NCBI GenBank assembly: GCA_031761405.1
Contig: JASEVX010000007.1
Coordinates: 41,557,775 to 41,621,774, forward strand
Source: Serripes groenlandicus
Taxonomy: Eukaryota > Mollusca > Bivalvia > Cardiida > Cardiidae
Reading direction: 5' to 3'
DNA length: 64,000 bases
Positions 1-15,800 of this stretch are shown one piece after another. The translations under genes were made by a program, and so were the position numbers. The notes beneath the pieces were generated by a model that was not told where the DNA came from, searched no databases, and worked only from the letters and a program-made list of their open reading frames with translations. Position 1 is the stretch's first letter; each line of letters opens with the position of its first letter.

Positions 1-746
1 CCTAGTTAATGTATCTCATCTTTAAGTTGTCCGCTTCGTCTAGTAAGCGGCTAGATACGAAGCGTAAATATAAAGAGACCCTGTTCAAAAAGATTACTAA
101 CATACGTATTTCCATAGTTTGGTTATAATAACAAATACAATTCGATTTTGCCTGTATTTTTGAAGTACACTCAAATAGACTGTGGACCAGCGTTTCCTGA
201 AATGTTTTACAGCATATTTCCATTTTTGGTTATAATTACAATTTTTAATTTGATTTTGCCTCTTCTATAAAAATACACTCACATAGAATGAGGACCAGTT
301 CTTCCTGAATGTTTTTACCTTATTAAATACAGATTGTATCGTTTATTGAGACGGGACAAGACTACGTTCAATGTTGATCTGAATCAACAGGTGTTCGATA
401 TTTTTCATACTATTCAAAGTTTGATTCAATGATGCAAACCGCAGAAGAAAGCCAACTTTCGGTTGTTTGTCACACATAGACTGTTCTTGTACATGAACTG
501 TAAATATTGATTTAGTCTTTACGTGCACATAATCAGATGAGTGATCTATGGTTGCCTAGTACTGTTCTCTGTATAGTCACACAATCATAGTTTCTTCGTC
601 CTCCTGTTCTGTTTGAAAATAACTTAAAAACAAAATGGAAAATGATGACTTGATATAGTATTTAATAGTTAAAAGCGATCTAGCGCACTGTGCATTGGGT
701 GTGTTTCTTTTTTGTGTTCACGATATTCATTGAAGTATATTTACAG
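1..746. other. Intronic sequence with an imperfect tandem duplication
   Basis: Probably intron of the large gene. Two copies of about 100-110 bp (about 110-220 and 221-320) share gattttgcct, atacactca and gaggaccag-like words. No exon could be supported. Confidence 0.5.
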
Positions 747-860
747 ATAAAGATGATTGTAAGAATGTAAGTTGTAACAACAGAGGACTTTGTAAAGATG
801 GCATTAACGATCATACATGTTTGTGTTTAAGCAGATACAATGGGAGTGAATGTGAACATG
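747..860 (+). CDS. Exon: EGF-like domain 1
   Basis: The exon is phase 1-1, 114 nt, between ttacag and a gtatta donor. It encodes a six-Cys EGF domain: DDCKNVSCNNRGLC, then TCLCL, then GSEC. It is the most 5' exon I can support; the gene continues upstream of the window. Confidence 0.85.
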
Positions 861-3800
861 GTATTATCTTCCTTTCTATTGAATATATTCTTTGAAGTAA
901 AAAACGGTTTTAAACGATACGGCATGTTAATGTAACCAATGTTTCATCTTCCTTTCTAAATATATCAAATGGGCCGAATGGGGTGAATTTTGTTGTATGA
1001 TTGGTGTATGCGCCACTTATAACAAGTGTTCTGTAACCGAAGCGAGTTTCCTAGTTAAATTACCAATACAGAACGTACGTTTATTCTGTTAACGGTAGGG
1101 CTGTCGTTATGCCTTTTCCTTAGTCTGGAATGCCAGGGAGTATTTCAGTAGTTATCTTTCACATATTGATTTCAAAAGTAGTAGTAAAATGTATAAATGT
1201 GTACATTTAAGTTTAAATTTTCTATCAAGCTTCACCCAGCGGTATATGCTGTCGCGCGGCTTTATCGAGGTATCATCTGCCGAACAGTTCATGCTTAAAA
1301 GCCAACTCTCCAAATGGGCAAGTTGTCTTGGATTTGACATCGATTACCGTAAACTAAAACGAACTGGGTTGGTCGGTTTTTATATGGCTAAGCTCAATTT
1401 TTTTTATTTTTTTTTTATTACCATTATTATCATTTAATAACAATAATGTTCATATTCTTTTTTTATTATTATAAATATTACTATTAGTATTAGAAGTAGT
1501 GGCATGTTTTACTCAACATTATTTACCTGGTCCTTAACTTATGGTTACAATATTACATTTCATAAACACATATATAAAGTTCCGTTTGAGATACATGTCG
1601 GTTGGACAAGGTACTATTAAGTATTCCAGAAAAATGTAAGCTCAGATTAGCCTAAACATTTGCTCAGTCTTAGCAGGTTCTACACAAGTTGAAGGAATTT
1701 TCCTACAATGTTACAATTGTATATTCTGACCGGACTGCACGGATGCAAATGCTGACCTTAATCTAGATTATTCACAAAAGCCAATATCCCATGGATGGGC
1801 TCATATAAGTAGTTGTACAAAGGTCATGAACAATTCAATGTTATCGAGTAATACCTTCACCTCTACTTCCACAGACCGATGTCCTGTAGATCCTGAAGAA
1901 TCAGAGACATGTGCAGTGGGTAAGATCGATATCATTTAAATCATTTCAAAAGTACAAACACCTTTAACGCATCAATAGCAGACATATTTTGTTACTGTTA
2001 TTATAATCATAATTGCAAAGAGTTCCCAAAGTTTTGCCTGGATATTTTTAAAGTCCTCTGCTGCAGTTGTGTTGTATGTGTGAACATTTTTATTTTACCT
2101 GGTACATGTTTGCTGTTAAAATGTCGTATGCCTTGAAAACATTTCAAGGAAACCTCGTTTCACCTGGAAAGTAAGATGCTTCATTTTTGAAATAAGATTA
2201 AAATATTTAGGACAACATTTATCTTTTGTCATATTTGCACCCCAGATAATAATTGCTTCAATACGTCTGAATGTTTTAAATAAGTCGACCTTTCATATCG
2301 ACTAGCATTGGCTCTCACGGGAAAATTAAACAGTTTCTGTACCTAGTCTGACTGAGATCAGTTTTTCTTTTATGCCTTACTTACATCGGCTCTTGATCTG
2401 CCATGGTCACAAATTCATCAATATTATAATCTGGTTTGGAATAAAATCAGTTATTCGATAAGAAAACATGAGCAGTTAAATACATGTATATATATAGAAA
2501 AAAACTCATCTACCACTACTAAAAAGCATGCCATTGTTCATTTATTATTATAAGAGCAAGAGTAGGATCTTCTTCGAAAACATGTATGGTGTTCGAGTCG
2601 TACACTGCCGCTTTAAGTGTTGACATACATGCGGATGCACCAAAAACCCTTTTAACGACGTTTTATTAGTTTTCCTATAAGTGCTGCATACATCCACTAG
2701 GTTGTATTGCACCCGAGTGCATTTTTCCGGGGAATATATTTAACTCGAGCAAAAATTAAAACAAGAAAGAGTCAACACGAATTATGCAACGTGGTTTACT
2801 TACGGATCCGTATGATGTAGTTAATCAGTCCGAATAACACTTCCCGATTATAAACAAAATAGTACTTTTATTTCATATATTCAACTCATGTATATGATGG
2901 CTATATACTATAATGTATTTTTTCTACATTTTCACGGAAGACATGCCAGGCTGTGCACCGAATACTTGCCACCATGGGGTTTGTGTAGGGAATGGTAGCT
3001 GCATTTGTCAGTTAGGATTCAACGCTGATGCGAGTTGTTCACAAGGTAGAGTCTGTGGTCCTCCTTTTTAATTTACTTCTATCCCGATATATTCCTGCAA
3101 CTTTTTTCATAAAACCAGGTTTGTGTTGTTACAAAATAATAAAATACTGTGTTGTTCAAGAATGTGTTTCCTCATCGAACGAGTAGTTCATTACAGGCAC
3201 CTTGTGGCATATACCACACGGATATATATATTTGTTTCAGTTCCGCACCACCGCTTTCAGTGATGACAAAAAAGGCTGGTGCAACAAGCAGACGACGATC
3301 AATGTATTATTACTTTTTTTTAGTACTGCATGCATCTTCTAGGCTGCTTTCATCAATGTATAAAGAGAAAATGACTCTCGACTCCTAATAAAAGTTATCA
3401 TCGGACAACGTCAATGGCAATTTATATAGGCAAAATAAAAATCACAAAATTAGAGGAAGGGTAAAAATCCGTATTTTGTGTTGTCTGACTTTACAGGCCA
3501 CTCTTTCAGTTATTGCCATATTGGTAGACACCAGTTCGTAATATGTGTTCCTCCAGCACTCTTGAAAAATAAATCGAATGTTTATTCTCAAGAGACCTTA
3601 TCTGATATTAACCCTATTCCACAAGCAATTTATCACAATAGACGACTTTGAACACACACTGTTGAAACCAAAACAAACCAACGAGTTCTCGGAGTTCTTC
3701 GGCTAATCTTATTTACTCGATTCAGACCCATAACGCTCTGCAATAATGTACCCTGATTATTGGTATATAATTTGTTTTCTGAAATTTTATATGACGGCAT

Positions 3801-6800
3801 TAACCCTTATAATGCCGATATTTTAAAATGGACGTGTCCAGCTTTGCATTTGGAAGAGAACATATCTAATTATAGTCATATCAATATAAAAATGTTGAAT
3901 CGAGCTGCCAACAGAATACAGCTGTTCAGTATGTTCGAATGCGTCGGCTGAACAGGTTCTATACCAGTGACATCGGCTGGACCAAATCGAATCCACCAGT
4001 CAATGGGTTTAAATATTACCCTCATAGACGTTGGGACCCGGAATTATGATTTTTGTTTAGTTACGTCATTTAAATGACTAGTTTTATATCATAGGTCTTA
4101 AAAGCCAAGTGAGGCCCGATTGGCTTTAATAGTGTGTATAGTAAATATATTCAAAATCATATTTCATAACTAAACTGTCTCTGTTTAAGTTGTAAGAAAA
4201 TGTTTTTGATAATATAAGCATTATTGGATTTTAATTATATAATAGTTTTCATCTGTTTTTATCAAGCTTTCGGAAACATTCGAACCACTTTCGTGAGTAT
4301 GACAATTAAAATATTTCAATTCTGGGACAATTTCTTTATATTATTTTGAACTAATGTTCAGTTTTGTTTGCACTAGTAATCCATTTTCTTTAAGTTTACT
4401 TTCTTCTCTTGACTTAAGTAAATTGGCTGGACTAGATAACTCACTGCTTTGGGTGTATTAACCCCGTACATGATACAGACGGCATTTAAAGCCATAGACA
4501 ACATTTAAACACACCGAAGTTAAATGACTTGACATTTAGAGTACCTAATATACACTGTAGTATAACATGTGATTGCTTGGAACATCTTTGTAGATACTTT
4601 AACATCTGAAAAACTGGAAAATATAGTTTTGATAGATTTAATAGACAGTTAAAATAATTTGGGAACTCAAATTTGAGCAATGTTTTACGAGAAATTGTTA
4701 ATTTGTAATTCGAATGTTATGAATTATGTCGTACAGGCAAATGTGACTATTTTACCACCTACCCCTGAACCGAGAAGTTCAGTGATGTGTTACGTAAACG
4801 AATCTTGTGATTTGGTTATCCACTTTACATCTAATAATAGGTATGTACAATTTCTATTTACAAATGCAATCGCAAAAATATGAGTTTTTAAAAGTATACT
4901 CTAACTTTCTATTAAATATAGAACACCGAACATAATATGGAGCCACTTATTCGACTACAGACCCTTGTTATGATTTATGTTTGTCAAATAATTGTATTAC
5001 TTTTATTGTCGATGGTTCTTTTACCCTGGCTATGGTGGATTATCCGTGGATTCCTGAGCGACAGAACGAGTAGCTACTCGGTTTTTTTCTTAATACTTTG
5101 GAGAAATGTTTTAGATAATTTGATGGTTTACCGGATCTTTTCAGAGTCATCTGCATTTGAAGACAATTATATAATTGCTCGTTTTGAAATACTTTTATTT
5201 TTGCCACGATGTTTTAAAAAGCCGACTGCTATAAAGATGGTACTGCTGTGGATAACGTGAATATTTTATATTCAAGCTACAGACATACCAATACATGTTC
5301 CATCGCAAATACATGCAAAATATAAGGTTAAAAAAGTTAACGACATTCCAAAAGAAACGTATATTTCTAGGACAAATATGTTACCAAATATGGTATTGAT
5401 GTCATTCAAGTATACAAGAGCGTTAACACCCAATTCATGAATTCAAATTCATGTGAAATATGTGTGATTACCTCATTTAATGTATTTGGATATGTGCACC
5501 TTTCTATTTATTTCAGTTGTAATAGTTGTAGTAGATGTGTATTATAAACTGAAATGTATGTGGCAATAACGCAACGTAGTTTGATTTAAGCATCTAAGAG
5601 AGTTTTACAAGATAAAAAGTGTCCCACACAGATTGAAGAAAAAATACAAGCGACGTAACGCTACTAGAGCATAATATTTTTCCTACTATTCGGACTCCCT
5701 TTGTGTCCAAAGAGGGAATGTCTGCATTCACACAGTCTCGCTAAAGCGTTAATTTTAAATTCCAATCAAGGTCGATACGTTGATGTTAAATATGACTGAG
5801 CAAAAATAAGCCGCACTAATATATGAAATATCCATCTTAATACGATGTAAAAATATATGTAGTAAGAAAACCTGAAATTACTCTTCTGATATATTCACAG
5901 CGCATCAACACATGTAATGGTAAATAAAATAACGCCAGTTTTGAAGAACAACATAACTATATCGAATGTACAAACGTCGAACGATATCAATGGAATAAAC
6001 AACATGCTTAAAGTTATTGTGAATGTAACTGCTGTGAATAGAATGCAAGGGTATATGTGTGTAGTTATCGATGAAGGGTAGGTACATTCATTACATTATA
6101 GTTTTTGATTGGCACTAACTGAGTGTGCTAGGACAGTCCAACTACATACATGGTTGGTCATTTAAGTAACTCTACACTGTTTTGTTTTAGTAGCAGAGTG
6201 AGCTAATGCGTGTGGTGTATGCAAATTACTGTTTCATGTTCCTTTATTAAAGGTCAGTCCCAAAGCTTACCATTAAAGAAAGATATAGTTTGAATGAAAA
6301 TCCTTACGAAATGTTGCCTGTCTACATTTATTTAATCATTTTAAGGTGTACGAAAATACCAGGCGGTTGTTCAGAAATCTCGTAAAGTGTATTTCTATAA
6401 ATCGATATTTGAGTTTCTTTACCCCAGCAAAAATACGTGTTTATTATTGATGTGTTAGTATTACGAAGGCTATAAGTACCGCACTAGCGTTTAAAGATAT
6501 ACAAATGTAAATCTATATATGTATGTATACATGTTTATACCAATAGTGTGATTCGTGTTTGTAAAACCATACACACACCACTTTAATAGATGGTTTCTAA
6601 TATTAATTAAGATACACACTTTGAATAGATCTTGCTTTTACATGCCATGGGAAAGCTTATGAAAATCTGCATTGAACGTATGTCCGTTATATTTCAGAAC
6701 TTTTTCGGATCAAAGATGTTTTGCTTTGAAGGTCGTCGATAATCGTACGTTCAATTTTTATAATTGATACAGAATCCTGTTTCTTATTTTGTTTCTGTGT

Positions 6801-9800
6801 TGCTCTCTCTATCACACTCACATTATCAAGCCTTTGCCTAAATCGGACGACAGTTGGGGACTGTGCAGGAGACGACTTATGAACAATTTCTTTTTTTCCA
6901 AGATGTTGTTATACTTTGAAAAACATTACTTTATTGATTTGTGAATTGACAGGGTAATTAAGGAGCACTTGTTGGAAAACGAAAATTTGCTCTTTTTTTT
7001 ACACTTTTTTCTGCTGTTTAAGTAATCAAAAGTTAGCTTTGTTTCCAAAATCAATCATTTTGAGAAGATCTCCGTTCAAATGTCAAATGGACAGAAATAT
7101 TGTGACGGCCGTGTACACAAATGGATCATAATACAAACAAGTCGTTTCTGCTTTTCATATTATCAAGAATAAGCATTAATAGAAATTAAATATAGATACC
7201 ATTAACATTGGAATACTTTTGATTTGTTTGTACAGACACTGAACGTATGAAAAGTGATATGCTATTGCCGAATGACTGTATATGCGATCATACGGATGTA
7301 TGACATGTATAGTTCTAAGACAAAATAAAGGAACATCGTAACCTGTACAAATTTTGTTTGTGTATTTCAGCCGCCAATACAGAGCATTCACTGGAGAATA
7401 TCCAAAGGAATGTAAGTATATAATTTGTATGTATCTTTTCCATACGTGGATAACATGTGGTGCATCTGCAGCAACATATATTTTAAAACATTGTGGAAAT
7501 TGAAGGAATTAGTATTTATGTAAATTTATACGTTTGGCACGATATTTTTAAACATATTCAGTAATTGTATTTCATTTATAGGTCCTTTTGAGCTCGACTA
7601 TTCAGAGAATATGAGAGCTATTCTACCTATCACCCTTGCGTCGGCGTCCACGTCACACTCTTGGTTAAGGTTTTACATGCAAGTACATATATTTCACAAT
7701 AGCTCAGTAACTACTAGTTATATTGCATTGGAACTTTCTACAATGCTCTCCAACTATCACTCCTGTGTAAATAATCAAGTTTGATAACTCTATTCTGCAT
7801 TTAACGCAAGTTAATGCCCTTTTCTGACTAAGAAATGATGGTTAAAGTATTGCGTGCAAATACATTAAGAGTCCATATCTCAGTAATTACCTGATGCATT
7901 GCATTGCAACTTTATAAACCCTTTCCAACTATCGCACCTTTGTAAATTACTAAGTTAGATAACTATATCCTGTATTTAATGCAAGTTATGGCCCTTTTTT
8001 TACTTATAAATTCTAGTTAAAGATGTGCGTGCAACTACATTAAGAGTCCATATCTCAGTAACGACTTAAAGCATTGTATTGAAACTTCATACAACCGTTC
8101 CCAACCATCCCACCTATAAACACAATCAAGTGTGATAACTGTATACTGTATTTAATGCAAATTATGGCCCTTTTTTCACTTAGAAATGTTGGTTAAAGTT
8201 GTGTCTACAACTACATTAAGAGTCCATATCTTAGTAACTATTTGATGCATTACATTGAAACCTTATACAACCCTTTCCAACCATTATACCTATGTAAATA
8301 ATTAAGTTAGATAACTCTATCTGGCATATGATGTAAATTATCACCCTTAAAGAAATGCTGGTTAATGTTTTGCGCGCAACTAGATTAGAGAGTAGCTAAT
8401 AAGTCGTGGAATAGTCGAATGGACAGCTCTTGTTTGTTTGTTGCAGGTTCGTTGTATTTTGAAATAGGTTGATCAAATATCAGAATATATTCTACGATAC
8501 CATTAAGAAACAAAACAAAAATACTATAATAAACTAAAACACTAATTTCGATCCATACGAATGGACAAGTTTAACTAAGGTGACGTTTAAAAATGCAAAG
8601 GAACGTACGTCATAAATAATAATCTCTAAAACCTAATGCAACGATGTCTGAATATTAAGGAATTCTTTTGAGCCGCGTCGGGTACGGTTGCAATATGCAT
8701 AGTCGCAATAGGGACTTACATGTTTGCATACGTATGGGATAGGCCTTATTCGTAGTTGTAAGGGTAGACCTCTTTTTCTGTTAGTGTGTGCCTATGCAAG
8801 ATGACACAAGAGGGGTGCAACAAAACACCATGTTTCAGTTGAATATGTATAATAAGTAGTGTATTCAGTGTATGTCCTTTGTAAAATAAAAATAGCATTG
8901 TTATTTATATACACGTATGTGATATAATTATGTCTCTACAGAAAAGTATAAAGTTTGTCGACCCAACTTTACGGGGTGAGAGTACATTTGTATGCCAACG
9001 TAACAGAGCTTGTTACATTTTTCTGTACACGTCAATGAATATGACCGAATCGGGATCCTGGTAAGTAGTAACACACAGGGTATCTTTATTGTGTTTTGAT
9101 CAAATATCAACAAATTAATTCATCGTGTTACATCTTTCTGTATAAATATGACAACATCGGGAGCCTTGCAAGCAAATGACCTTATTCTGTTTAGATATCA
9201 AACTGCGTCTTATCTTGTAACACCTCGCTGCACACGTCTCTAAATACGACAATATCGGGTTTGTTGTAGGTTGTAAATAACAGAGAACGCTATTGTGTTT
9301 GGATAAATAATAAACCAGCCGGATGAATCTTTATAACATAACCAGCCGGATGAACCTCTGAAACATAACCACCAATCAAAAGACTAATTAAATTCATTTA
9401 AACAGGGCTTCATGTACACGTCTAGATTTTATTTGGAGTAACAAACAGAGGAACTTTATTTTGAATCGTAATATGTTATAAATGAGCCACATCTAGAGAG
9501 TGTGGGTCTAAGCTGTCCTATGTTTTGACATCATTAAACGTTATATTAGCATATAACTAGTGGGACTACGGTTCTACATTCTTTATAATAAGATGCATCT
9601 AGGGCTTACATACATGTAGATATGTGGATGCTCAGGCTCGACCGAGTCTTATCTGAACCCAGAGGCATTAAGATCACATATCGGGAAAAGAGTATACTAC
9701 GTTTTTATTACGCTTTCTATGTGGAGGTAAAGAGCCTCTATTTCAGATGAGATTTAGTCTTAATGCATGTTTAATACATTTGATTTCGTTCAAGGTAGCT

Positions 9801-12800
9801 CCTGTATTCACGATGATAACTCCTCGTAGTTTTTCTTTTCTCACGATGTTTTTTATCACACGACTGAGAGTGTTTTCTGGAGCGCGTTTCCTTCGTTTTA
9901 GACGCAATTATATTGACATTAAAGCAGAGATATTAATAATATTACTAATAGACTCGTGCCTTTCAATACTCAGCTTCAAATCATACTACCTGAACCGATC
10001 GAAAACAACAATGAATCAGATACGAAAATATATTTTTAGAAGTACACGCTGATCACTTGATCAGCATAGATGAAGTAGCCTATGTATAAACGGCCAATTA
10101 GTGAACGGTTTATTATCGAAAAACGTTGGGATTATGGTGTATGGTTTGTTGTTCGGCCATCGGCTGCAAAGGCGATATAGACAACGTAAAAAACAAGACT
10201 GTATATTGAAATGAAAGTTAATGTCCACTTAAAAAGTAGACGCATTTTTTAACAAAGTCATGGTTGAAGTCACACATGTCACCACATTCTGGTGCACCTC
10301 ATTTTAAGATTTGCGCTCTCCACCTTCACATAAAAAGGCTAATAACAACCATTATATACCACCCTCGATTGGCGCGACACAGTCGTGTAACAATTATGTA
10401 TGCTTCAGTGACAAGCCCATATCAACAGACGACGGAGTGACAATACTGCACGTAGAACAGACATCAAGCAACTGTAAGACACAATCCAGTATACTGATAC
10501 CAACATCCGGAAACTTCCATGTGTGTTTTCAATCAACGTACGTACGCATATCCTCATATATGCATGTGCCCCTTTGTACCACACCATATCAAAAACGATT
10601 GTATTGTTCTAACGATAGATTGTGCGTATGCAGTCTCCGTTTTCCAACTCTTGGTAATGCAATCCTATGTATAGCTTCTGTCTGTGTATTCGTCTGTAGA
10701 GTATGTGATTTATTTTATTTGAGTCATGCTCATGTCAAGCCAGGATGATGATACGTCTGAAGACCCTCCCTTTTGATGTATATACGTAAAATGTTAAGTA
10801 CACTATGGAAGAGTTTCCAGGCTGTTAGTTAGTCTAAGAGACTACGGTCTTTATCATAGGTAGTTCTCTCATGGTTTTGGGGTTGAAAGATCAACGGTAA
10901 CAGCTGCATTTCCATTCTTTCGTGCAGGGTGTTTTCGTCGTACAGTTGTATGTTTTACTCTTTGCTGTGTGTTAAACACTTTTATCCTTTTTTTCCAATT
11001 CACCATTGTAGGTTGATTTCAAGTGAATCCCAAAAACGATGCTTTTACGTCCAAATTTTTGATAAAGGTAAGTGACACCGTGTGTTGGTTATTTTCTTTA
11101 TCGTCATCCTCTTACCTACAACTTTTTATTTTCTTTATGGTTCATGTAGACGTGAGTCTCTTTATATGATCCTTTACATAACCCTCTTCCTTCTGCATCC
11201 TGGACTTTAGACCAGGCAATGGCGTAAGTATGTTTTTATCGTATTCGCTATCATATTTGATATATCAACATAATCACCTGAGAATTTCCTGTAATTGGAT
11301 ACATCAAGGCAATTTATCATATGATGAAGTTGTCTTTGAATTCATTTAATTATCTGAATTGTTTGTAGACCCGTGTGGTGGTGCTGGTTGCCAAAATAAT
11401 GCTGAGTGTCTGTATACAGATGACATACTGGGCAACATTTCATGTGAATGTCAGGCGAATTATAGAGGTACACAATGCGAAAAGGGTAAGTCTTGATCGT
11501 GATAGCCTCGTTGTAGCCATATTGTTATCCTTCACATTGACTTATGCCTTATGTAATGATGCTTAAACCTTTATCCATATTACATTCGGCCTAAGGTTGA
11601 AATATTACTCTCGAACAATTTGGTTCACTATTAACTCGTTCACATTCTACTATTGGTGTACCTTGTTTTATATATATTTAATATCCACGAATGAAAGAAA
11701 TTCCAAGAGAAATGCCAAAACTAGTAATGCATTCAGGTTGAGTCTAAACTTTGGAAGGATGAAGCAGATTATGGAGAAGTTAAAAACATTTCGATAAGAG
11801 GAGGCTTAGGCACTTGCTATAAGCAGCCTTTTACGCCCGGCTACGCTAATTTGAAAACATACATCAATTAACTAATATCAATTGGAGAGAGACAGTTGCA
11901 ATTGTTTTTAGAATCGAGATTGGGTATTTGACTATTTGCTGTTATTGAGATCGAATTTGGTAATTTAAAAAGGACTTGCGTATATATTCTTGTAAATGGT
12001 GCACGTCAATGAAGCAATTTACAGTGGGCCTACATTGGGGTACTCTTCGATGTGATACTTGAAAATGACAAGTAAATGAAGTTTTGCAATTAGGCAAGTC
12101 AATGGGTGGTCCTTCAATGAGATCAGTTATTGGAATACATCAATAAGGCCAATTGAGGGAGATACGTCAGTGAGTTACTTCGTTGCGTACTTAAATACGA
12201 TGAGTTAATGGTGTTTAATCATCATGCTAGTCAATGAAACTCTCCAATAATACCGGCCGGTATTTAAATGAGTCCAGTCGTCAGTGTACTTAAATCTGGT
12301 CAATCAATGTGGTAGTAAATGACGGACGTCAATATAGCTAGTCACTTAATAGAGTACTTCATTGAGACCAGACAATACTTATATATTAATGAATCCAGAT
12401 ATGGCATATTTCAATCAGACCAGCCAATAATATATGGTTTGAGAGTTTATTGTTGTTCTTAAATTCTAACTTTTGAAATCAGTCCAGTCATCTGTGTATT
12501 TAGATTTTTCAGCCAATGGGGTACTTCAGTGCACTCAGTACATCATGGCGGACGTCAATGTTGCCAGTGTTATTTAACGATAGAATAATTATACAGTGTA
12601 TCTCATTGAAACCAGTCAATACGCAATGAAAAAGCAATGATGGTTTTCAATCTAGGCATTGGGGTTCTTAACAGATACACGCAAAACCATCATATTGAAA
12701 TGACTCCAATGAAGTAATTTGACGTCATTATTGCCAATTAATGATGTTTACGATTAGTCCAGTCAGTAGGGTATTTCTAAGAGAATATTCAAGAAAAGGA

Positions 12801-15800
12801 TAACAAAAAAATGCTTAGCCCTTATGTCAAGTTATCGATGCTGATATGTTCACATTCTTTTAAGTCAATTTTGAAAATTGTATTTTTCCTTCTTAGATAA
12901 TTTTAAAGCTGGCGGATATGAAAATATATAATATCATGGAAACATTTCGATAACGTATTTGTTTTAATTCCAGGTCCATGTCAACAAGCTGATGATAAGT
13001 GCACTGTTGGTTATTGTGACATTGATAACCGCGTGCCAAGATGCATGTGCCCCATTGGTTACAAGGGCAATCGCTGTGAAGAAAGTGAGCCATTTACAAC
13101 CATGATACAATAGGCAGACACATGTTTAAAAAGTCATAACGAATCTTTTGTTTTGTGTAAATCAAAGTGTCAAACAGCTGACATAATTCTCCTCCGGCAT
13201 TGTTTGACGTATTCGAAGGCAACTTGGTGTTACACCAATATAACTGCCATAAAACTTAGAGGAGACTTGATAAAACTTATTATCATTTGAGTATCAATCC
13301 ACTAGTCTCATCGACTTAGACACTATACGTGAAATTATATCTGATCGACCTAGATCAGGGGTGCTGTGCATGTTCTGAAATCCCCATTTGACCCTGTATG
13401 TCTTCTTAAAAACGTTCGATGTCAAAACTGTTCGTATGGAATTATAATGATTTTGAAATATAGTTAAGCTATTGAAGAACAATGATAATTTTATCGTTCT
13501 TACCAAGTGTTCTTTTTCTGACACTGTTTCGTAATATCGTCTGCTACATCAGGTGCATGAACACGTCCGCATCAGGGCAATTCTCAATATTTGTTATGAT
13601 ATATCCTTATCTCTCTGAACCTGCTTGCTCTTTTTCAAGGTTTATTTTTCTTTATTCTAGAACTACCGGATGCGACGACAGTCCCCGCAAATACTGGGGT
13701 AATATTTCAAATTTACGTTCTTTTTGTAATAGAGTTTATGTGATAGAGAATGATACAATAAGACAATATCAAGTTAATCGAAGAAATAGATCTTATATTT
13801 TATGTCCAGTTTAACACATGCATGTGTATTATGCAAGCTGTACACTCTTGTTGTAACATAGCGACAGTCAATTTATTATGCCTAAATGAGCAACGAAGCA
13901 GAGAAAAACAACCTATAAATGCTCGGGCGGACTGGCAGGCTTGTATTGAGCTACATGTACACTTCTCGGCAATGATCATATAGTATGGTTCAAATGTAAA
14001 TCATAGTTTTAAAATATGCAAATATTTTATATTTTCTAGTCTTACTTTACCGATGTCGCAGTGCCAAATGTTGTTATGTGTATAAGAAACAAATTATGTT
14101 CTGTTCCTCTTATCGTGTCGGGACATTTTTCAGGGACCGAAACGTAAGTGCTTGTAACACGGTTGGGTTTGATTATTCCTTCGGAGCAATTTTCTTTTCA
14201 GTTATTTCTGACTTAATTCAAGGATATAATTTACTCATTTCCCCCGGAATTCCTGCGACTTATTCCAGATTACGCTGTGTTATAATAAAAATGTCTTTGA
14301 AAATCAATACAATGTTAGCATTTGAATATAGTTTATGTGATAAAGAATGATATAAAATACACATTAAGACAATATCAAGTCAATGAAAGATGTAGATTAA
14401 TTTTTAAAGCCCTTACACATTTTATTCGTTTTCAATGAACTATTGATACATGCGTTAGAACCGCCAATGGCTCTTGATCAAGGGATCATGTCTGCGCTCG
14501 ATAATTCATTCGATCATACACTATTTAAATGTACATATGGTAATGAAGAATAACGAGTGTAGAAATGATTCATGAGCTGGGATACATATGGCCATTGTTT
14601 GTTCTTAGATCGATAAATCACGAGTGTGTGTGATGCGATGTACCTGTTTAAATATAATTCCAGTCCGATCGTATTACAATACCGGTTATGAAGGACATAG
14701 GTAGCATTTAAAAAGGTTATATTTTTAATTTTCCTAACACCGAAGGCTCGGCGAGTTCAAGTCAAAAGCTTTTATGTAATCTATTGATTTGGCTAGCACG
14801 TGAGTGAATGCTCGATGTGTTCCGACAATCTGAATCCGGCCCTTATAATATATTTTAGAAACGCCTGCTTTTGAAAACGCATGGAATAAAATCCTGAAAT
14901 ATTGGAAGAACACTTCTAAAAACTGGTTGAAAACATAATTTGGAAATAAGTTCCTTCTAATAAAGAACATATATACTCTTTTTTCATAAACTTTATCCAA
15001 AAAATGCAAAGGCGAGTAACGTTCTGTCGGTTATTAATTGTTTTTGCAGACCCGATATTCGATCTGGATACACAAGCAACTACGTAAATATAGCGTCCAT
15101 AGATACCATTGATATGGGCAATGGAAGTTATGCTGTTAACGTCAATATGTATGGAAAACGCAGGGGTATATGTGACACCTGTATATTGGCAATGAACAAA
15201 CAAGGGTAGGTATTCTGAATTGAAAACACGTGGATCTTCATTTATTATATATGTAAGAAAATACACCAGTATATTTGAAATTATCAAACATGTGAACGTA
15301 TTCAGTAATGGAATAATTATTGTAAAAATCGCTAATTTAGGATGTCGATTCGTAGCTTGATTTTAAATTATTTACAACATTGTGAAACTTCATGATTTAC
15401 ATTTTGGGAAATTTTCTGAAATATTTGTTTTATACTATCGCTAAAAACGTTCTTTTTTGTATGCATTTGTAATTTCTATAATTTGTTCTCTCATTTCACC
15501 AACAGGAATAATATGGATGAGGTATGCTTCAAAGTTTATGTCACAGAAGGTATGTAATGAACAATCTCATTGGAATCAGACCGAATGCTGCTCTGTATTC
15601 AGACAACATTGCATAATAGGTCGAGCCGAATTGGCCTAATGCATTTAAACATTCATTAGCATTAGCCTTTTCCGTTCATTGAATTTGCACGACACAATCC
15701 AAGATTCAAAATAGTAGCTATACAATCGGAACACTCTGTCATCGCCCCTTTTCTATCTCGTGTATCCCCGTTGATACGATTTTGTAGGCGACATTTTGTT

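Noticed and set aside
330..392. Possible exon after aatacag at the start of the window
   Set aside because: Two phases contain stops and the third ends in a phase that does not fit EGF1.
3497..3520. Possible short exon after tttacag (HSFSYCHI)
   Set aside because: It is phase 1-1 and would not lead to a phase-0 A exon with linker 1 in place; no paralogue support.
7582..7670. A splice-bounded open stretch after tttatag with a donor at gttaag, resembling an A exon without Cys
   Set aside because: It is the start of an interspersed repeat that continues as ~180-bp units, and its phase does not fit between linker 2 and A2.
10311..10748. 145-residue open frame on the + strand
   Set aside because: Only 10409-10537 fits the module pattern and phase; the rest is intron read-through.
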